Source: Desmodus rotundus (Eukaryota; Chordata; Mammalia; Chiroptera; Phyllostomidae). From it: a stretch of 64,000 bases of DNA. The notes beneath the pieces are model-generated. The model ran no database searches, was not told the DNA's origin, and was given only the letters and a program-made list of their open reading frames with translations. The position numbers were made by a program, and so were the translations under genes. The DNA lies in the NCBI RefSeq assembly GCF_022682495.2, contig NC_071398.1, forward strand, positions 83,781,193-83,845,192. Reading direction: 5' to 3'. This document shows, piece after piece, positions 23,556 to 35,800 of this stretch. How positions within the stretch are numbered: the first letter of the stretch is position 1; the number at the start of each line of letters is the position of its first letter.

Positions 23556-24520
23556 AAGTAGTCCCTCCTTATCCGTGGGGAAATATTCCAAGCCCCGCAG
23601 TGGTACCTGAAACCTTAGGTAGTACCAACCCTAAGCAACTTCTTCAGCTCTGCTGGAAATACGGCAGCAGCTTCTTCCTCGGCAGACTAAGCCTCTCTAG
23701 CAGTTATGGTTTTTAGTTCAAACCTGTTACAGAGTCTGTGTAACCATCCACTGCTTGCAGTAAGGGGCTTGGTGTCACTCATCTCCGGGGATCAATTGCT
23801 GAAGTCTTTGTATAGGCTCAGTGCCTTTAGACCCAACGTGTTGCCATTAATTAGAACACATTTTCTGTTCGTGTCTTCCACCCACAAACTGAATGCCTGT
23901 CCCACCCTAACTGAGCACCAGCACCCACATACTTAATGCCTGTCCCACCCTAACTGAGCACCAGCTCCCACTGTGGCTGTGATGTTTGCAGTCTGAGGCA
24001 CAACAGCAGAACTGGCACAGGTGTCCTCTCATCCTCTACAGTTTCACAGAATTGTTCTTACCATAGACCTTAGCAACCTGAGTGTACAACTTTTTTCTTT
24101 CCTTATTAAGTCAAGAAATTTCACCATTTTACCTAAAGAATGACCTTAATGTCTTACCTTTGGCTTATCTGAATGGCCAGCATCACTGCTGTTGCCTTTT
24201 GTTAAGTAAAATAAGGGTCACCTGAACACAAGCACTGTGACACCATGACAGTGGGTCTGACAGCTGGAACAGCTACTCAGTGTCTAGGGGCGGGTGGTGC
24301 AGACAGACAGGTATGCTGGGCTGGACAGGGGATGATGGGTCACGTCCCAAGTGGGATTGAGTGGGACAGCATGGGGTTTCACATGCTACTCAAAACAGCA
24401 CATAATATAAAACTTACAAGTTGCTTATTTCTGGACTTTTTTCTTTAATATCTTCAGGGGGCAGTTGACTGCAGGTAACTGAAACCATGGAAAGGGAAAC
24501 TGGATGATGGGAGACTGCTG
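23556..24520 (-). mobile_element. Tigger-like (pogo class) DNA transposon relic
   Basis: Left end aagtagtccctccttatccg and right end ggaaactggatgatgggaga with gactgctg form the diverged inverted repeats of a Tigger/MER2-type element; aactgaaaccatggaaaggg lies next to the right end. The minus strand holds decayed N-terminal transposase sequence at about 24080-24200. Length is about 965 bp, so it is internally deleted. Inside, a segment of about 40 bp (aatgcctgtcccaccctaac...) is present twice in tandem at about 23892-23975. Confidence 0.75.
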
Positions 24521-25370
24521 TGTTTATAACACCTGTTTCAATGTTCTTTTCTGTAAGTTCTGTCTGTAATTTCCGGGTCTGTCAATTGACTTTTTTCCTT
24601 CTTATGTGTTGTATTGTGTTTTCCTCCTCCTTTCGTGGCATGCTTGATAATTTCTTATTAAATGCCAGGCATTGTGGATTTTACATTGTTAGATGCTGAA
24701 TTCTTTTGTCCTTAAATATTTTTGAGTTTTGATTTTGGGTGCAGTCAGGTTACTTGAAAACAATTTAATTCTTTTGAGGTTAGCTTTTAAAAGTTTTGCT
24801 ATATAAAACCAGAGGTTCTTTATAGTCTAGGGCTAATTGAGCCCCACATCTCAGGAAGTATCCTTCTAATTACTCAACCCAATGCCTCATATTACGAGTT
24901 TCCTCCACTTGGCTTCTCAGAGTGTAAATTATTCCCAGGCTCGTGTGATTCTCCTAGTTGGTCTGCCTGATTCCTTCCAGTGCTCATCTCCTTGGTTACA
25001 GGTGGCTTCCTCACTTGCATACACTAATCAAAATTCAGCTGAAGATCCAAGTTGTATCTTTTGAAGATGACTGGATCTTTGAAGGGCTCTTAGTGCAGTT
25101 CTTTACTTTCTGATACTTTGCCTTGTTAAATCTTAGTTTCCTGGCCTCCCCAAATGTTCTGTACTGCTCCCCAAGACTTTAGTTCTCCCTATCTACATTA
25201 TAGCCTAGCAACTCCCTCTAAGCAGTGACTTGCACTGCCTATTTTCAGATATATGAAAACCGTTGTCTTACTCATTTTGTTTGGTTTCTTTAACCTATTT
25301 CAACCAATAGTTAATCCAGTTTCTGTTGCTCTATTCTGACTGAAGGTAGAAGTTACAAGTTGAATTTTTA
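24521..25370 (-). mobile_element. Ancient L1/HAL1 5' leader, antisense (continued)
   Basis: Words such as aaatgccaggcattgtggat, gtcaggttacttgaaaacaa and tctagggctaattgagcccc match, in antisense, the 5' leader of old mammalian L1M/HAL1 elements. This continues the antisense element broken by the Tigger. A comparable leader occurs at 34591-35800. Confidence 0.6.
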
Positions 25371-25389
25371 ATTCATAAGAAATGTGATG

Positions 25390-26905
25390 GACATAAATGG
25401 ACAAAACAATTTTGGGAGGAAGAAACGTAGAGTACTTATACTGCAGATCTTAATTCCTCCAGAAGCACATGGATGAGGTTGGTATGGTATTAATATAAGG
25501 CTGGGCTAGCAGATCATGGTAACAAAATAGAAGGTCCAGAAAGAGACTTACATAGTTGATTTTCAACTAAGTTGCCAAGGTAATTCAATAGATAATGATT
25601 GTCTTTCAACCAGTGCTCTACAACACCTGGATATTTGTACGAAACAATGTGAACTTCCACCATATATACAGATTAACTCGGAATGGGTCATGACCCTAAA
25701 TGTAAAACCTAAAACCGACATAGCTTCTAGAAGAAAACAGAAAATTTCACCACCTTGGAGTACACAAAGATTTTTTGTGTGTATGTCTTTTATAAAATTC
25801 TATTTTATTGATTATGCTATTACAGTTGTCCCAATGTTTCACCTTTGCCCACCTCCTCCCAGCACTCCCCAACTCCCCCAGGTAACCCCCAAACCGTTGT
25901 CCATGTCCATGGATCAGGTATCTGAGTCCATCGGCTGCTCCATTCCCCGTGGCTCTTCGGTAACTGTTTGTACTCCGTAATCCCCTCACCTCTTCCCTCA
26001 TTCCTCCACATCTGCCTCCAGTCTGGCACCATCAAAATGCTCTCTGTATCCACTTTACAGAGCAGAAAATATTGCTACCACACATGTCTGACAAAAGACT
26101 TGTATCAAGAATTTGAAGAACCCTTCATACACAGTGTTAAAAAGATAAACAGTGTGATCTTGGGCATAAGATTTGAAAAGACACCTTCCTAAGGAAAATA
26201 TTTAGAGGAACAATAAGCATTTGAAAAAAAAAAATTCTCAGTATCATTAACTATCTTGGAAAATGCAAATTAAAGCCACAGTGATGAATTACTGCACAGT
26301 CCCTGGAATGTCTGAATTTAAGAAGGTTAACCATACTGTTGCCGAGGCTGCGGAGTGCCTGGAACTTTCACACACTGCGGTGTGAATGTAAAATACTACA
26401 GTCACTTTGTTTCTTACTGAACTTACATATCCCAGCAATCCTATGTGTTTGTTGAAGAACCTGCATCTTTCATAGAAGCTTTATTAATATTAGCCAACAA
26501 TTAGAAACATCCTGGATGCTCATCAACAGATGAGTAAACCAGATGCCAGATTCGTCACGCCACGACATACATATCAATAATGAAAACTAACAAACGCTGA
26601 TGGAAAAATGGGGTTGGATCTCAAAAACATGCTGAGCAAAAGAAGGCAGATACACAGGCATATGTACCATGTTTATATGAAGTTAATGGGAAAAAACTAG
26701 TCTATAGTGATAGAAATCAGATCAGTGTTTGCATGGGATGGGAAAATTGACTGGTAAGAAGCACAATGGAACGCTTCCTGGTGATTGTAACATTCTGCGT
26801 GTTGGTTGGGAGATTGTTACCCAGAAATGTATACATTTATCAAATTCATTAAACTGTACACTTAAAGTTGTATTAATATCATTGTAAATACAGTATCCTT
26901 TAATA
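25390..26905 (+). mobile_element. Ancient L1 3' half, sense, split by HAL1 copy G
   Basis: The outer parts 25390-25767 and 26057-26905 read as decayed L1 ORF2 end and 3' UTR in sense (tagcttctagaagaaaacag; atatcccagcaatcctatgt; taaactgtacacttaaagtt). A HAL1 3' end lies inside it in the opposite orientation. Confidence 0.7.
25768..26056 (-). mobile_element. HAL1 copy G, 3' tail only
   Basis: Antisense. It starts with a T-run and gattatgctattacagttgt, which is the complement of the terminal tail of copies A, B, D, E and F, and continues to accatcaaaatgctctctgt where it stops. About 290 bp, a 5'-truncated HAL1 with no ORF1 left, inserted in an older L1. Confidence 0.85.
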
Positions 26906-26919
26906 GAGTTTATTTTCAA

Positions 26920-27060
26920 AAATAAAAAAATAAGGCAGGAAAGAATATAGAACAGATAGTAAAAATAGAAAGCACAAAATAACATGATAGATGTGTCAGT
27001 AATAATGTTACATGTAAATGGCCTAAATACTCTTAAAGATACTCATATGGATTTTTTTAA
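26920..27060 (+). mobile_element. L1 ORF2 fragment
   Basis: Contains aataatgttacatgtaaatg followed by gcctaaatactctt, the usual wording of an old L1 ORF2 segment in sense. Short and diverged. Confidence 0.5.
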
Positions 27061-27377
27061 CTATGTTGATTAAAAAAAACTATTTAAAACATTACGTAAT
27101 TAACATTACGTTAACTGTGAAGAGGCTGATAACCTCTTTCTCGCTGGCGAGTTACTGCCACAGTTTAACGGATACTGGCAGTAAGGAACTTTGTCATTCT
27201 TGACACAGTCGGCAGTGTTAGCATCAACGTGTTTGCATCAGTTTCCCTGTCCCCAAGATCCAGGGGGCAATACAGCTGGACCTGCCACTCAGATCAGATG
27301 GGGGATCTCTGCTCCGCATGGTCGCTCACGGGTCCACTTTTACTTTATCGAGTTGCTCTAGCGCATTTCCCCTAGGA
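27061..27377. other. Intronic sequence without recognised elements
   Basis: No gene or repeat assigned. The short palindromic-looking tacgtaattaacattacgtta lies at about 27094-27114. Confidence 0.4.
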
Positions 27378-27573
27378 CAGGGATCACCAAACTGACTCTG
27401 TAAAGGGCCCAATGGTAAATATTTTAGGCTTCGTCAGCCGCACATGGTCTCCATCATATCTCTTTTTTTTTTTACAACCCTTAAAAAATGTAAAGTCCAT
27501 TCTTAGTCACAGGCTATAGAAGAGCAGGCCACAGACCAGATTTGGCCCGCAAGATGCACTTCACCAACTCCTG
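27378..27573 (+). mobile_element. Non-autonomous hAT (MER-type) element
   Basis: Starts CAGGGATCACCAAACTGACT with ctgtaaagggcccaatggta and attttaggcttcgtc, and ends gatttggcccgcaagatgca ... cacttcaccaactcctg. It belongs to the same family as 13460-13660 but in the other orientation. No transposase. Confidence 0.72.
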
Positions 27574-28077
27574 CTCTGGGGCACTGTCGTCGCTGGGCGG
27601 TTCAAAGTGTGGTCTCCAGTGCAACCAGTTCCGAGTGATGAGAAGGGGGAGAAGGGGCAGGGAGGAGGCATGCACCATGTCTTAGGCTAGGGCCTAAGGG
27701 TAGCATGTACCTCTTCTGCTTACATTTCATTTTCAAGAGGTCAGTCACATGTGTATCCCTAATTCCAAAAGGAGCTGAAAAATATGGCAGCCATGTGCCT
27801 AGAAGGAAGTGGACAACATTTTTTATGGACAATCAGCAGTTTCTGTCACAACTAGAAAGGGGAGGGGAAGAAAGAGAGAGAAGGTGGTGTCACACAAGCC
27901 AAGGATTGAGTTTCAAACAGGAAAGGGTAATTGGCTTTATTAAATGGTACTACATGGTTAACCAATACCGATTAGGTTTAACGTGAAGTTCTCACTGGTG
28001 ACCTTAAGGACAGTAGTTGTGGCGGGAGCATAATGAGTTCAGGGATGAGTGCGAGCTGAGAGCACAGAGCTAATGCA
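27574..28077. other. Intronic sequence without recognised elements
   Basis: No gene or named repeat. Short frames on both strands carry no recognisable domain. Confidence 0.4.
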
Positions 28078-28089
28078 GACACACTCTTT

Positions 28090-28247
28090 TTTTAAAAAGA
28101 TTTTATTTTTTTGAGAGAGAGGGAGAGAAACATCGGCCTCCTGCACGCCCACAACCCAGGCATGTGTCCTGACTGGTAATCAAAACAGACCTTTTGATTT
28201 GCAGGAAGACACCCAGCCCACTGAGCCACACCAGTCAGGGCTAGCTA
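28090..28247 (-). mobile_element. VES SINE, shorter subfamily
   Basis: Minus strand: head gccctgactggtgtggctca and A-rich tail, but the body is shorter than in the 4270 and 19318 copies and the anticodon-side words differ (tgtcttcctgcaaatcaaaa). Flanked by 12-bp repeats gacacactcttt (28078-28089) and gacaaactcttt (28248-28259). It resembles the copy at 46762. Confidence 0.88.
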
Positions 28248-28259
28248 GACAAACTCTTT

Positions 28260-31079
28260 AATCATGTTTGACAGTGAATGAAGAAAAGATAAAAGTAAAA
28301 AGGGGGGTGGGGAGAGTAGTATATGTGAAGGAGAGTTGGGGATCGAAAAAGAGGTTTTTTTAAAACACAATAAATTTATTCTTGTAAACAGATGACAATT
28401 TGATAAAGTGTACTCAACTTTATCAATACAGTGATTCTATAAGACAGCTGGGTTTTTAAAATCAGTGATGAATTGATGGATTTACCTCTGCGTGGTTATA
28501 TTTCACGGCCATAATCTAACCCAACTTTGAATTGCTAATGAGCGAAAAGGGTTTTTTAAAAATATGAGGCAAGCATGTTTGAAGACGGAGAGAAGAATCC
28601 AATGAAGAGATCCATGAAAGAAGTAAACACACGCAGTATTTTTAAGGAGGTTTGAAGAAATAGAAACCAGACAAAATGTGGAGAAATTGATTTGAAGTAA
28701 AAGGGGTTCTTCCTCTTAATAGGAAGGAGAGGATCCAAATGTAACAAAGTTTATAGATACTTGGGCGGGAGATTAAGGGAGATTGTACGTGGGGTACATC
28801 AGTGTAGCAGAAGGCAAGTATGAGTAAGGAGAAAAGAAAGGGATCAGGTGACTTTATGAGAATGAAAGATGTATAATTGCGAAAGTGGAAAAACAAATTT
28901 ACTAGAGAAGTATAACAAGAGTATAAGTATAACCAGACAACGGCCCAGACAAGGCTCCATCAAATCCATTCCATTGTGTGATTAATTTCCCCGTACAAAG
29001 AAGGAGTTACTAAGTTCATCCACAGTTAGCATTTTGGCAGCTAGTCAAGTATGTTGAATAGATAGAGAAACAAGGAAGTTTAAGGGTAGAAAATGATTGT
29101 AATGATGGATCTTGGAGTACAGACCTGGCGGGGGAGGAAGTGAGGACAGGAAGGGACCAATGCACACAGCGTGGCGTTGAGAGACTGGAGGTGGGTCAGT
29201 GTAATGGCCATGTGAGAGGACTGCCGCATTGAATTACAATGGGTGAGACGCTATGCTTAGCCTGGGAGTTTCACTTAGTAACTTTGGTGAAGACGTAACC
29301 AGAACCTCTGGTGATGCTGAGATCCACGAAATGATGAGACTAGGAGGACGAAATCATTGGAAATGAAAACATCAAGTGACTTAACGCCTGGGAGTGCAGG
29401 AAGGGCTGTGTATGTGGAAATCTAATTCACATTAAATCAGAGAGAAGTTACGGTAAAGGGAAGGCCGCGAGCCAGGTGGGAACCTTCAGCGAATGAGCAA
29501 GTCTGATTAGATGGTGAGTGGCTGAAACATGGCTGTGGAAAGAGAGGATGGGGCATTGAGTCAGAGGGCAGGGGCTTCAGACTGCACTGTGTTCTACTAA
29601 ATGTTTCAGGGATCGTGGAAACGTGCTTTGAAATTTTGTAAAATTCGTGTTGATATCATAGACAGGTTTGAGGGGACTTTATCCTATCCATAATTTTCAT
29701 CAGCTTCCTCCGTTAGCCCGCTCAAGTAATAATGGGAACTCTCGAGAGGAAGAGGGTGTGGGCCCTTGTTTGGGAGGGAAATGCACAGCATACAGCCTCC
29801 AGTTCCTGGGGTCACTCTCCTGATGGGCTTTTGGAACTTCCCCACCAGCACCCCCATCATCCTCCCACCATGCTCGTCCAGCAATTGCTTCCCCCATTCT
29901 TCCTCAGTAGAAATTTTGGGATCTACTCATCTTCCAAATTATGGAGGGGAAAAAGTATAAGATTGAGTATTTCGATAAAGCCAGCATCATAGAGATCCTT
30001 GGAAAGGAGAGGAGGAGATTCAGACTTGTTAGTTAAGAACTGACTAAGGGACTGAGAGTCCCGAGTCCTTTGGGATTACTGGGTGTGAAACCAGGAAACA
30101 TGTTTAGCCTCTCCAGGCCTGCCCTCTGACACCTCTGAGACAAGCCTATTAGGTAAAATATGTGGATTTGAACTGTGTTTTACAGGAATGCTTCTGAAAT
30201 TCAAAAACATTTACTTCAAAGTTCTTTTTAAAATTAGAGTGTAATTCAGGATTGTAAAAAATCGGTATAAACACATACTAGGTAATAAGTTTTAATCCAT
30301 TGGAAACTACATGCTGACACCACATAATCTTTTTTCCTCCAATAGAGTCACGAACAAAGCTGCTTCTGCCCTTATGTGTGTACTTAAATTGTTTATAATT
30401 ATGTCTTGGCTTAGTAATAGTATGGCTCGGTATTATATTAACCCATTGCTTAATTTGGTCTGTCTGTGTCTGCCCACAAACAATTTAACAGTTTTACTGA
30501 GTTGATGCATCATAGTCAATACCAGTTAGTGCTTTTGCTATGATACAGGAATGAGGTAGTTTTAATGATTTGTGTAAAATCAGGGTAAGAGAGTCTTTAA
30601 ATGTAAGTGATTCTTAGATATAAAAATACTAATAATTGTTAAATTTAAATGATTTAACTTGAAAAGTTTAATTTTCCATAACTTTGTCTTTCACTTTTCT
30701 TGGTCAGTGGGTTAGTGGATTAACAATGGATTAATATTCTGGCACTGGAAGGCAAGGTACAAGTTATTAGGACTCTATTAATATTTACATAAAGCAAAAC
30801 ACAAGTGCTGGTTGCCAAACTAATCTGTGCTTGCAGCTGTCACCTATAGCCTTAATATCAGACTTTATTTTTATCAGACTAGCCTGTTGTAAATTATAAC
30901 TCAATAATGTACCCAGTGTAATTGCTGTACTCAGCTGTTTACTGTGCTTGAGCTTGGAAAGTGATTTTATTTTCTTCAAAGGATAGTTACTAAACATTTT
31001 TGAAAACCACTAGATTGAATTATCTTTGAGTTTTTTTCCTGAAGTAATACTATTCTGAAATAGGGAGCCCTTAAATAAT
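28260..31079. other. Intronic sequence, largely unassigned
   Basis: A purine-rich tract (about 28260-29640) similar in texture to 6900-7880 is followed by AT-rich DNA. I see no coding sequence or RNA gene. The tract may be a very old mammalian repeat, but I cannot name a family. Confidence 0.4.
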
Positions 31080-31537
31080 TTTTATAACAGTTTTATTGAC
31101 ATATAATTCATATATCATAAATTTTTTACTCTTAATTTGAAATATACAGTAACGGCCTTTGGAATATCCACAGAGTTGTGTTACCATCACCATTACCTAA
31201 TTCCAGAATGTTTTTAGCACCCAAAAATAAAATCCTGTGTCTGTCAGCAGTCACAGCCCCTGGAAACCACTAGTCTGCTTTCTGTCTCTTTGGTTTTGCC
31301 TCTGTGTGAATAGAATCAGGCAGTTTCCAGTTTTCTCTGTGTCTGGATCCTTAATGTTTTCAAGGCTGATCCATGTTTTGGTGTGTATCCACACTTCATT
31401 GCTTTTTCAGGGTTGATAATATTCCATTGTACGGATGTACAGCATTGTGCGTATCCCCTCATCATTTGAGAGTCATTTGGGTTGTTTGATTCTTGACTGT
31501 TACGAATAATGGTGCTGTGAGCATTTGTGTGGACATA

Positions 31538-32198
31538 CGAGGTCTGTCCGGAAAAAGACAAGCTAATATAACAAAAACGGTTTGTGCAACATCAATACAA
31601 CCTGGCAGCCAAGGAGAGTGGACTGGAATGCGCATGTGTGAACAATGATGACTTCACTGTACTAGTCTGTGGGGAGGGGTAGATGCTGTTGAGTGAGCAT
31701 GTGCACTGTGTGGCTGTCTTATTCAAAATGACTGAATGAGTAGAACAACGAATCTGCATCAAATTTTGTGTTGAGCTTGAACATTCCTCCATGGAAACTA
31801 TTTAGATATTCAGAAGGACACAGCTATGGGCAACTGGTGATGGGCAGCTTCATCACAACAACGCACGCACTCACGCATCATGTCTTTTGCAGAGTTTTTT
31901 GGTGAAACATCAAATCACCCAGGTGACTCAGCCCCATTACAGCCCAGATTTGGCACCCTGCAACGTCTGAATTTTCCCAAAACTAAAATCACCTTTGAAA
32001 GGGAAGAGGTTTCAGACTGTCGATGAGATTCAGAAAAATACAATGGGGCAGCTGATGGGGATTGGAACTGTGCAAGGTCCCAAGATACCTGCTTTGAAGG
32101 GGACTGAGGCGTCATTGTCCTGTGTACAGTGTTTCTTGTATCTTCTTCAGTGTCTGTTTTTCTTAGTACATGGCTGGATACTTTCTGGACAGACCTTG
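31538..32198 (+). mobile_element. Mariner deletion derivative, copy 1
   Basis: Terminal inverted repeats CGAGGTCTGTCCGGAAAA and, at the right end, tactttctggacagaccttg, with TA on each side (31536-31537, 32199-32200). The plus strand retains fragments of a mariner transposase: VEQRICIKFCVELEHSSMET near 31739 and, after an internal deletion, YSPDLAPC near 31944-31967, the block around the third catalytic Asp. Length 661 bp against about 1.3 kb for full mariners. Not coding-competent. Confidence 0.92.
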
Positions 32199-32215
32199 TA
32201 TGCTATCGGTTCTGA

Positions 32216-32407
32216 CAGGGTGTCCAGCCCCCGTGCTGCATGCAGCCCAGGGTGGCTATGAATGTGGCCCAACACAAAATTGTATCTTTACTTAAAACCT
32301 TTTATTTTTGCTCATCAGCTTTCATTAGTGTTTGTGTATTTACTATGTGCCCAAGACAACTCTTCTTCCAGTGTGGCCTAGAGATGCCAAAAGGTTGGAC
32401 ACCCCTG
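32216..32407 (-). mobile_element. Non-autonomous hAT-like element
   Basis: Ends CAGGGTGTCCAGCCCC and aaaggttggacacccctg are inverted repeats. The interior keeps tggctatgaatgtggcccaa and cccaagacaactcttcttcc, wording shared with a known type of mammalian hAT MER element. 192 bp, no transposase. Confidence 0.7.
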
Positions 32408-32708
32408 CTAGAGTATATGCCTACATCTGGAATTGACGGTGTCTCTATACTTAAGATTTTTTAGAAACTGCCAGAGAGTATTAAAGTGGCTGCATTGTTT
32501 CACTATCCCACCAGCAATGCATTAGAGTTGCAATTTCTGCACATACTGTTCAGTGCTCGCTATTGTCTGGTTTTTTGTTTTGTTTTTAGCCATCCCGTGG
32601 GTATGAGGTGGTTTTAATTTGTATCTCCCTGCTTACTAATGACGCTGAGCATGTTTTCAGGTGCGTAATGGTAATTGGTGGTGTCTCACAGGTCTTTGAG
32701 GCTCTTCC

Positions 32709-34590
32709 TTTTTTTCATTTTGACTTTAAATAATTTTTTAAGTTACAGTTGAGATACAATGTTGTATTAGTTTCAAGTGTACAACCCAGTGATTAGACAT
32801 CATATAATTTACTAAGTTATCACCCGATAAATCCTGTACCCATTGACACCATACCTAGTTATTACAATATGATGGACTGTATTTTCTATGCTGTATTTTA
32901 CATCCCTGTGACTACGTTGTAACTACAGATTTGTGCTTCTTAATTCCTTTGCTTTTTCACCCATTCCCCAACCTCCCTCCCACCTTAAGACCCTTTAACA
33001 TTTCATATAATAATGGTTTGGTGACGATGAACTCCTTTAAGTTTTTCTTGTCTGGGAAGCTCTTTATCTGTTCTTCAATTCTAAATGATAGCTTTGCTGA
33101 ATTGTGTCTGTTTCCTTCACCAAGTTAGGAAAGTGTTCTGTCGTTAATCTTTCAAATAGGTTTTCAGTTTCTCGCTCTCTCTTTTCTCCGTCTGGCACAC
33201 CCATGACACAAGTGTTGGTATTCTTGAAGTTGTCCCAGAGGCTCCTTGCACTGTCCTCATTTTTTTAATTCTTTTTTTCTGTTCTGATTGGGTGTTTTCC
33301 ACTTCCTTACCTTCCAAATCTTTTGTTTGATCTTCTGCTTCATCTACTCCACTGTTGATTCCCTGTAGTGTATTCTTCATTTCAGTTAATACATTCTTCC
33401 TTTCTGACGGGTTCTTTTTTGTTGTTTTCTAGTTCCAATTTTATGTTTCTTATCTCTTTATTGATGTCCTCACCAAGATTATCTACTCTTCTCCTAAGTG
33501 CATTGAGCATCCTTATAACCAGTGTTTTCAACTTTGCATCTGGTAGATTGCTTGTCCCCAGTTTGTTTAGTTCTTTTTCTGGAGTTTTATTCTGTGGTCC
33601 CGTTTAGGGCGTGTTTCTTTGTCTCCTCATTTTGGCTGTGTCCCTGTGTTTGTTTCTGTGTATTAGGTATAGCTGCTGCATCTCCTAGGCTTGATAGAGT
33701 GGCCTCACATAGTAGGTGTTCTGTGGGTAGGGTCCAGTGGCACAGCCCCCCTGAACACCCGAGCTGGGAACTCCAGATGTGTGCCTGTTTATACCCTTCT
33801 GTTGTAGTTGAGCCTTCATTGCTGTTGGCACGTTAATGGGAGAGATTTACCCTAGGCTGATTGGCTGCAGGGACTGACGGTGACCACCATGGAGGATCAG
33901 CTGTACAGGAGCCCACCCCACAGAGCAGCACCTTACTTCAGTGGAGTTCTGATGCCTATGAATTCATCCCATGAGTATGGTGCTTGTGGAGGTGGCTCTG
34001 GGGTCTCTGGGAAGTACAGGCCAGGGTCGCCCACTACCTGTGTCCTGCTTGGAGCTACCTGGCATGAGCTACAAAGCAGTGTGCAGGTGGCTGCTACTTG
34101 TGCTGGGCTGGGAGGTGCCCAGGAGTGGCCAAACTGCAAACCAAGGCCAACTGCTGCGAGTGCTGGGCCTGGAGGCACTGGGCAAGAGGGATGGGGCATG
34201 CCCAGCCCAGATGCTGCTTGTCTGAGAGATTTTAGAGAGTCCGAAGCATAAGCCAGGACAGACTGTTCATATGGGAAGGCCACTGGAAACAGCTTGGGTG
34301 AGTCCACAAGTTGGGCGCCAGGATCCTTTGCTTCTCAGGGGCCCCTCCACAGCCAAGATACCCCTCCCAATTTTTATTCTCCAAACCCGAGTGTGGGACC
34401 AGCCTGTCCCGTACCTCCGCTTCTCCTACCACTCTAACATGGCTTCTTTATATCCTTCGTTGTAGGACTTCTGTTCACCTAGAGCTCAGGTGGTTCTGAA
34501 TGATGGTGGTTCTGTAGTTTAGTTGTAATTTTGATTTTCGTGGGAGGATTCAAGTGCCACGTTACCTGTGCTGCCATCTTGGTGGGAACC
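32709..34590 (-). mobile_element. HAL1 copy C, long-leader type with a different 3' tail
   Basis: Antisense. The 5' end is at 34590 (minus strand GGTTCCCACCAAGATGGCAG), comparable to the starts of A and E. The leader (about 34590-33640) is of the long type. An ORF1 N-terminal part is recognisable (33144-33380: VDEAEDQTKDLEGKEVE). About 280 bp of the ORF1 C-terminal half are deleted near 33110, while its last codons (about 33010-33090) remain. The tail (32709-33005) is not that of the other copies: it reads tacagttgagatacaatgtt and gttgtattagtttcaagtgt, like an old L1 3' UTR. No ORF2. Confidence 0.78.
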
Positions 34591-35800
34591 CCCACTCTTT
34601 CTTTTCCTGATCATGTCTTACTTCTGATCAGACTGGACTGGATAATCAGTCGGCCTATCCCCAAACTCACTGATTCTGTCTTCTGCCAATTCAGATGTGC
34701 TCTTGATCCCTCTGTTGAATTTCTTATTTCATTATTGTAATTTTCACCTCCAGAATTTGTTTTTTAAATAATTTTTACCTTCATTAATCTTCTCTATTTG
34801 GTGAGACATTATTCTCCTACTTTTCTTTAATTCTTTAGACATGGTTTCCTTTGGGTGTTTGAACAGATTTTTAAAAGCTGATTTAAAAAGTGCTCTATCA
34901 AGTCCAGTATCTGGGATTCCTTGGGACAGTTTCTGTTGACTGCTTTTTCTCCTCTGTATGAGCCATATTTTTCTGTTTCTTTGCGTGGCTTGTAATTTTT
35001 TGTTGAAAACTAGATATTTTTAAATATTATAATGTTTCCATTCTGAACACTGTTGTTTCTGCTCTTTGGTGACTCTAGTGGATTAATTCTGTAAGATCTG
35101 TGTTGTTTGCAATGTGCAGCCACTGATGAAGTCTCTGTTCAGTTACGTTAGTTGCCAGCTAGTGACTGGAGAGATGTCCCTAAAAGCCTAGTATCAGTAA
35201 GCTTCTTCGCCTTTGCCAAGGGGCTCTTTGTGTTTGGGGCCTGCCTTTGATATCCTAGTGGCAAGTTTAGCACTGCGCCTTAGCTTTTCCTTCCTGTGTG
35301 TGCAGAGCTTCAAGATCAGCTACAGGTGAGAGTTCAGGGCCTTTTTGGGGAATTCTTAGGCATGTGCAGAGCCTTAAACATGCGTGTGGACTTTATACTC
35401 CTGGAAATGTGTTCGAGTTTATCGAAGCCCCCTATGCACCTCTCATTCCCAAGAGTTTCCTCTTAAGCTTTTTGGTCAACCTCTTGTTAGCTCACCTGAT
35501 ACTCTGTCCTCGGGTGGCTGTGATGGTACGCAGTTGCCCTTGATTCTTTCCAACAAATGTCCTAAAGATACAACTGTATCATACACGTATACCAAAAACT
35601 CTGAATAAGGTCAAATCAGAACAAAGCCTGAGAAGGGAGCTTTTCAAAGCGCTGTCATACCAGTCAAGTAATGACATGTCTCTGGGAGTCAGGCTTTGGG
35701 GAAGCTCCACACCTTTTCGTCCCCCTCCAACGTCTGCTGGGCGGCTGGTGTTCACAGCTGCCATGGCTGGGAGCCTGTGGTTTTCAAGGCTGCCGTGAAA
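34591..35800 (-). mobile_element. Ancient L1/HAL1 5' region, antisense
   Basis: Words such as gttgaaaactagatattttt, gtgcagccactgatgaagtc and tctgttcagttacgttagtt match in antisense the 5' leader of old mammalian L1M/HAL1 elements. It lies on the other side of HAL1 copy C from the L1 3' half at 31080-32708 and may be the same broken element with most of ORF2 lost. Family and right boundary are uncertain. Confidence 0.55.

Larger units (their letters stand above)
31080..32708 (-). mobile_element. Ancient L1 3' half, antisense, split by DNA transposons
   Basis: Outer parts 31080-31537 and 32408-32708 read as L1 3' UTR and ORF2 end in antisense (cagttttattgacatataat; gttgataatattccattgta; cccaccagcaatgcattaga). 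A mariner (31538-32198) and a hAT-like element (32216-32407) lie within, adjacent to each other. Confidence 0.75.

Noticed and set aside
33880..34307. Frames of 123 and 124 codons on opposite strands
   Set aside because: They lie in the leader of HAL1 copy C, which is non-coding in the family; the frames are not conserved in copies D and F.
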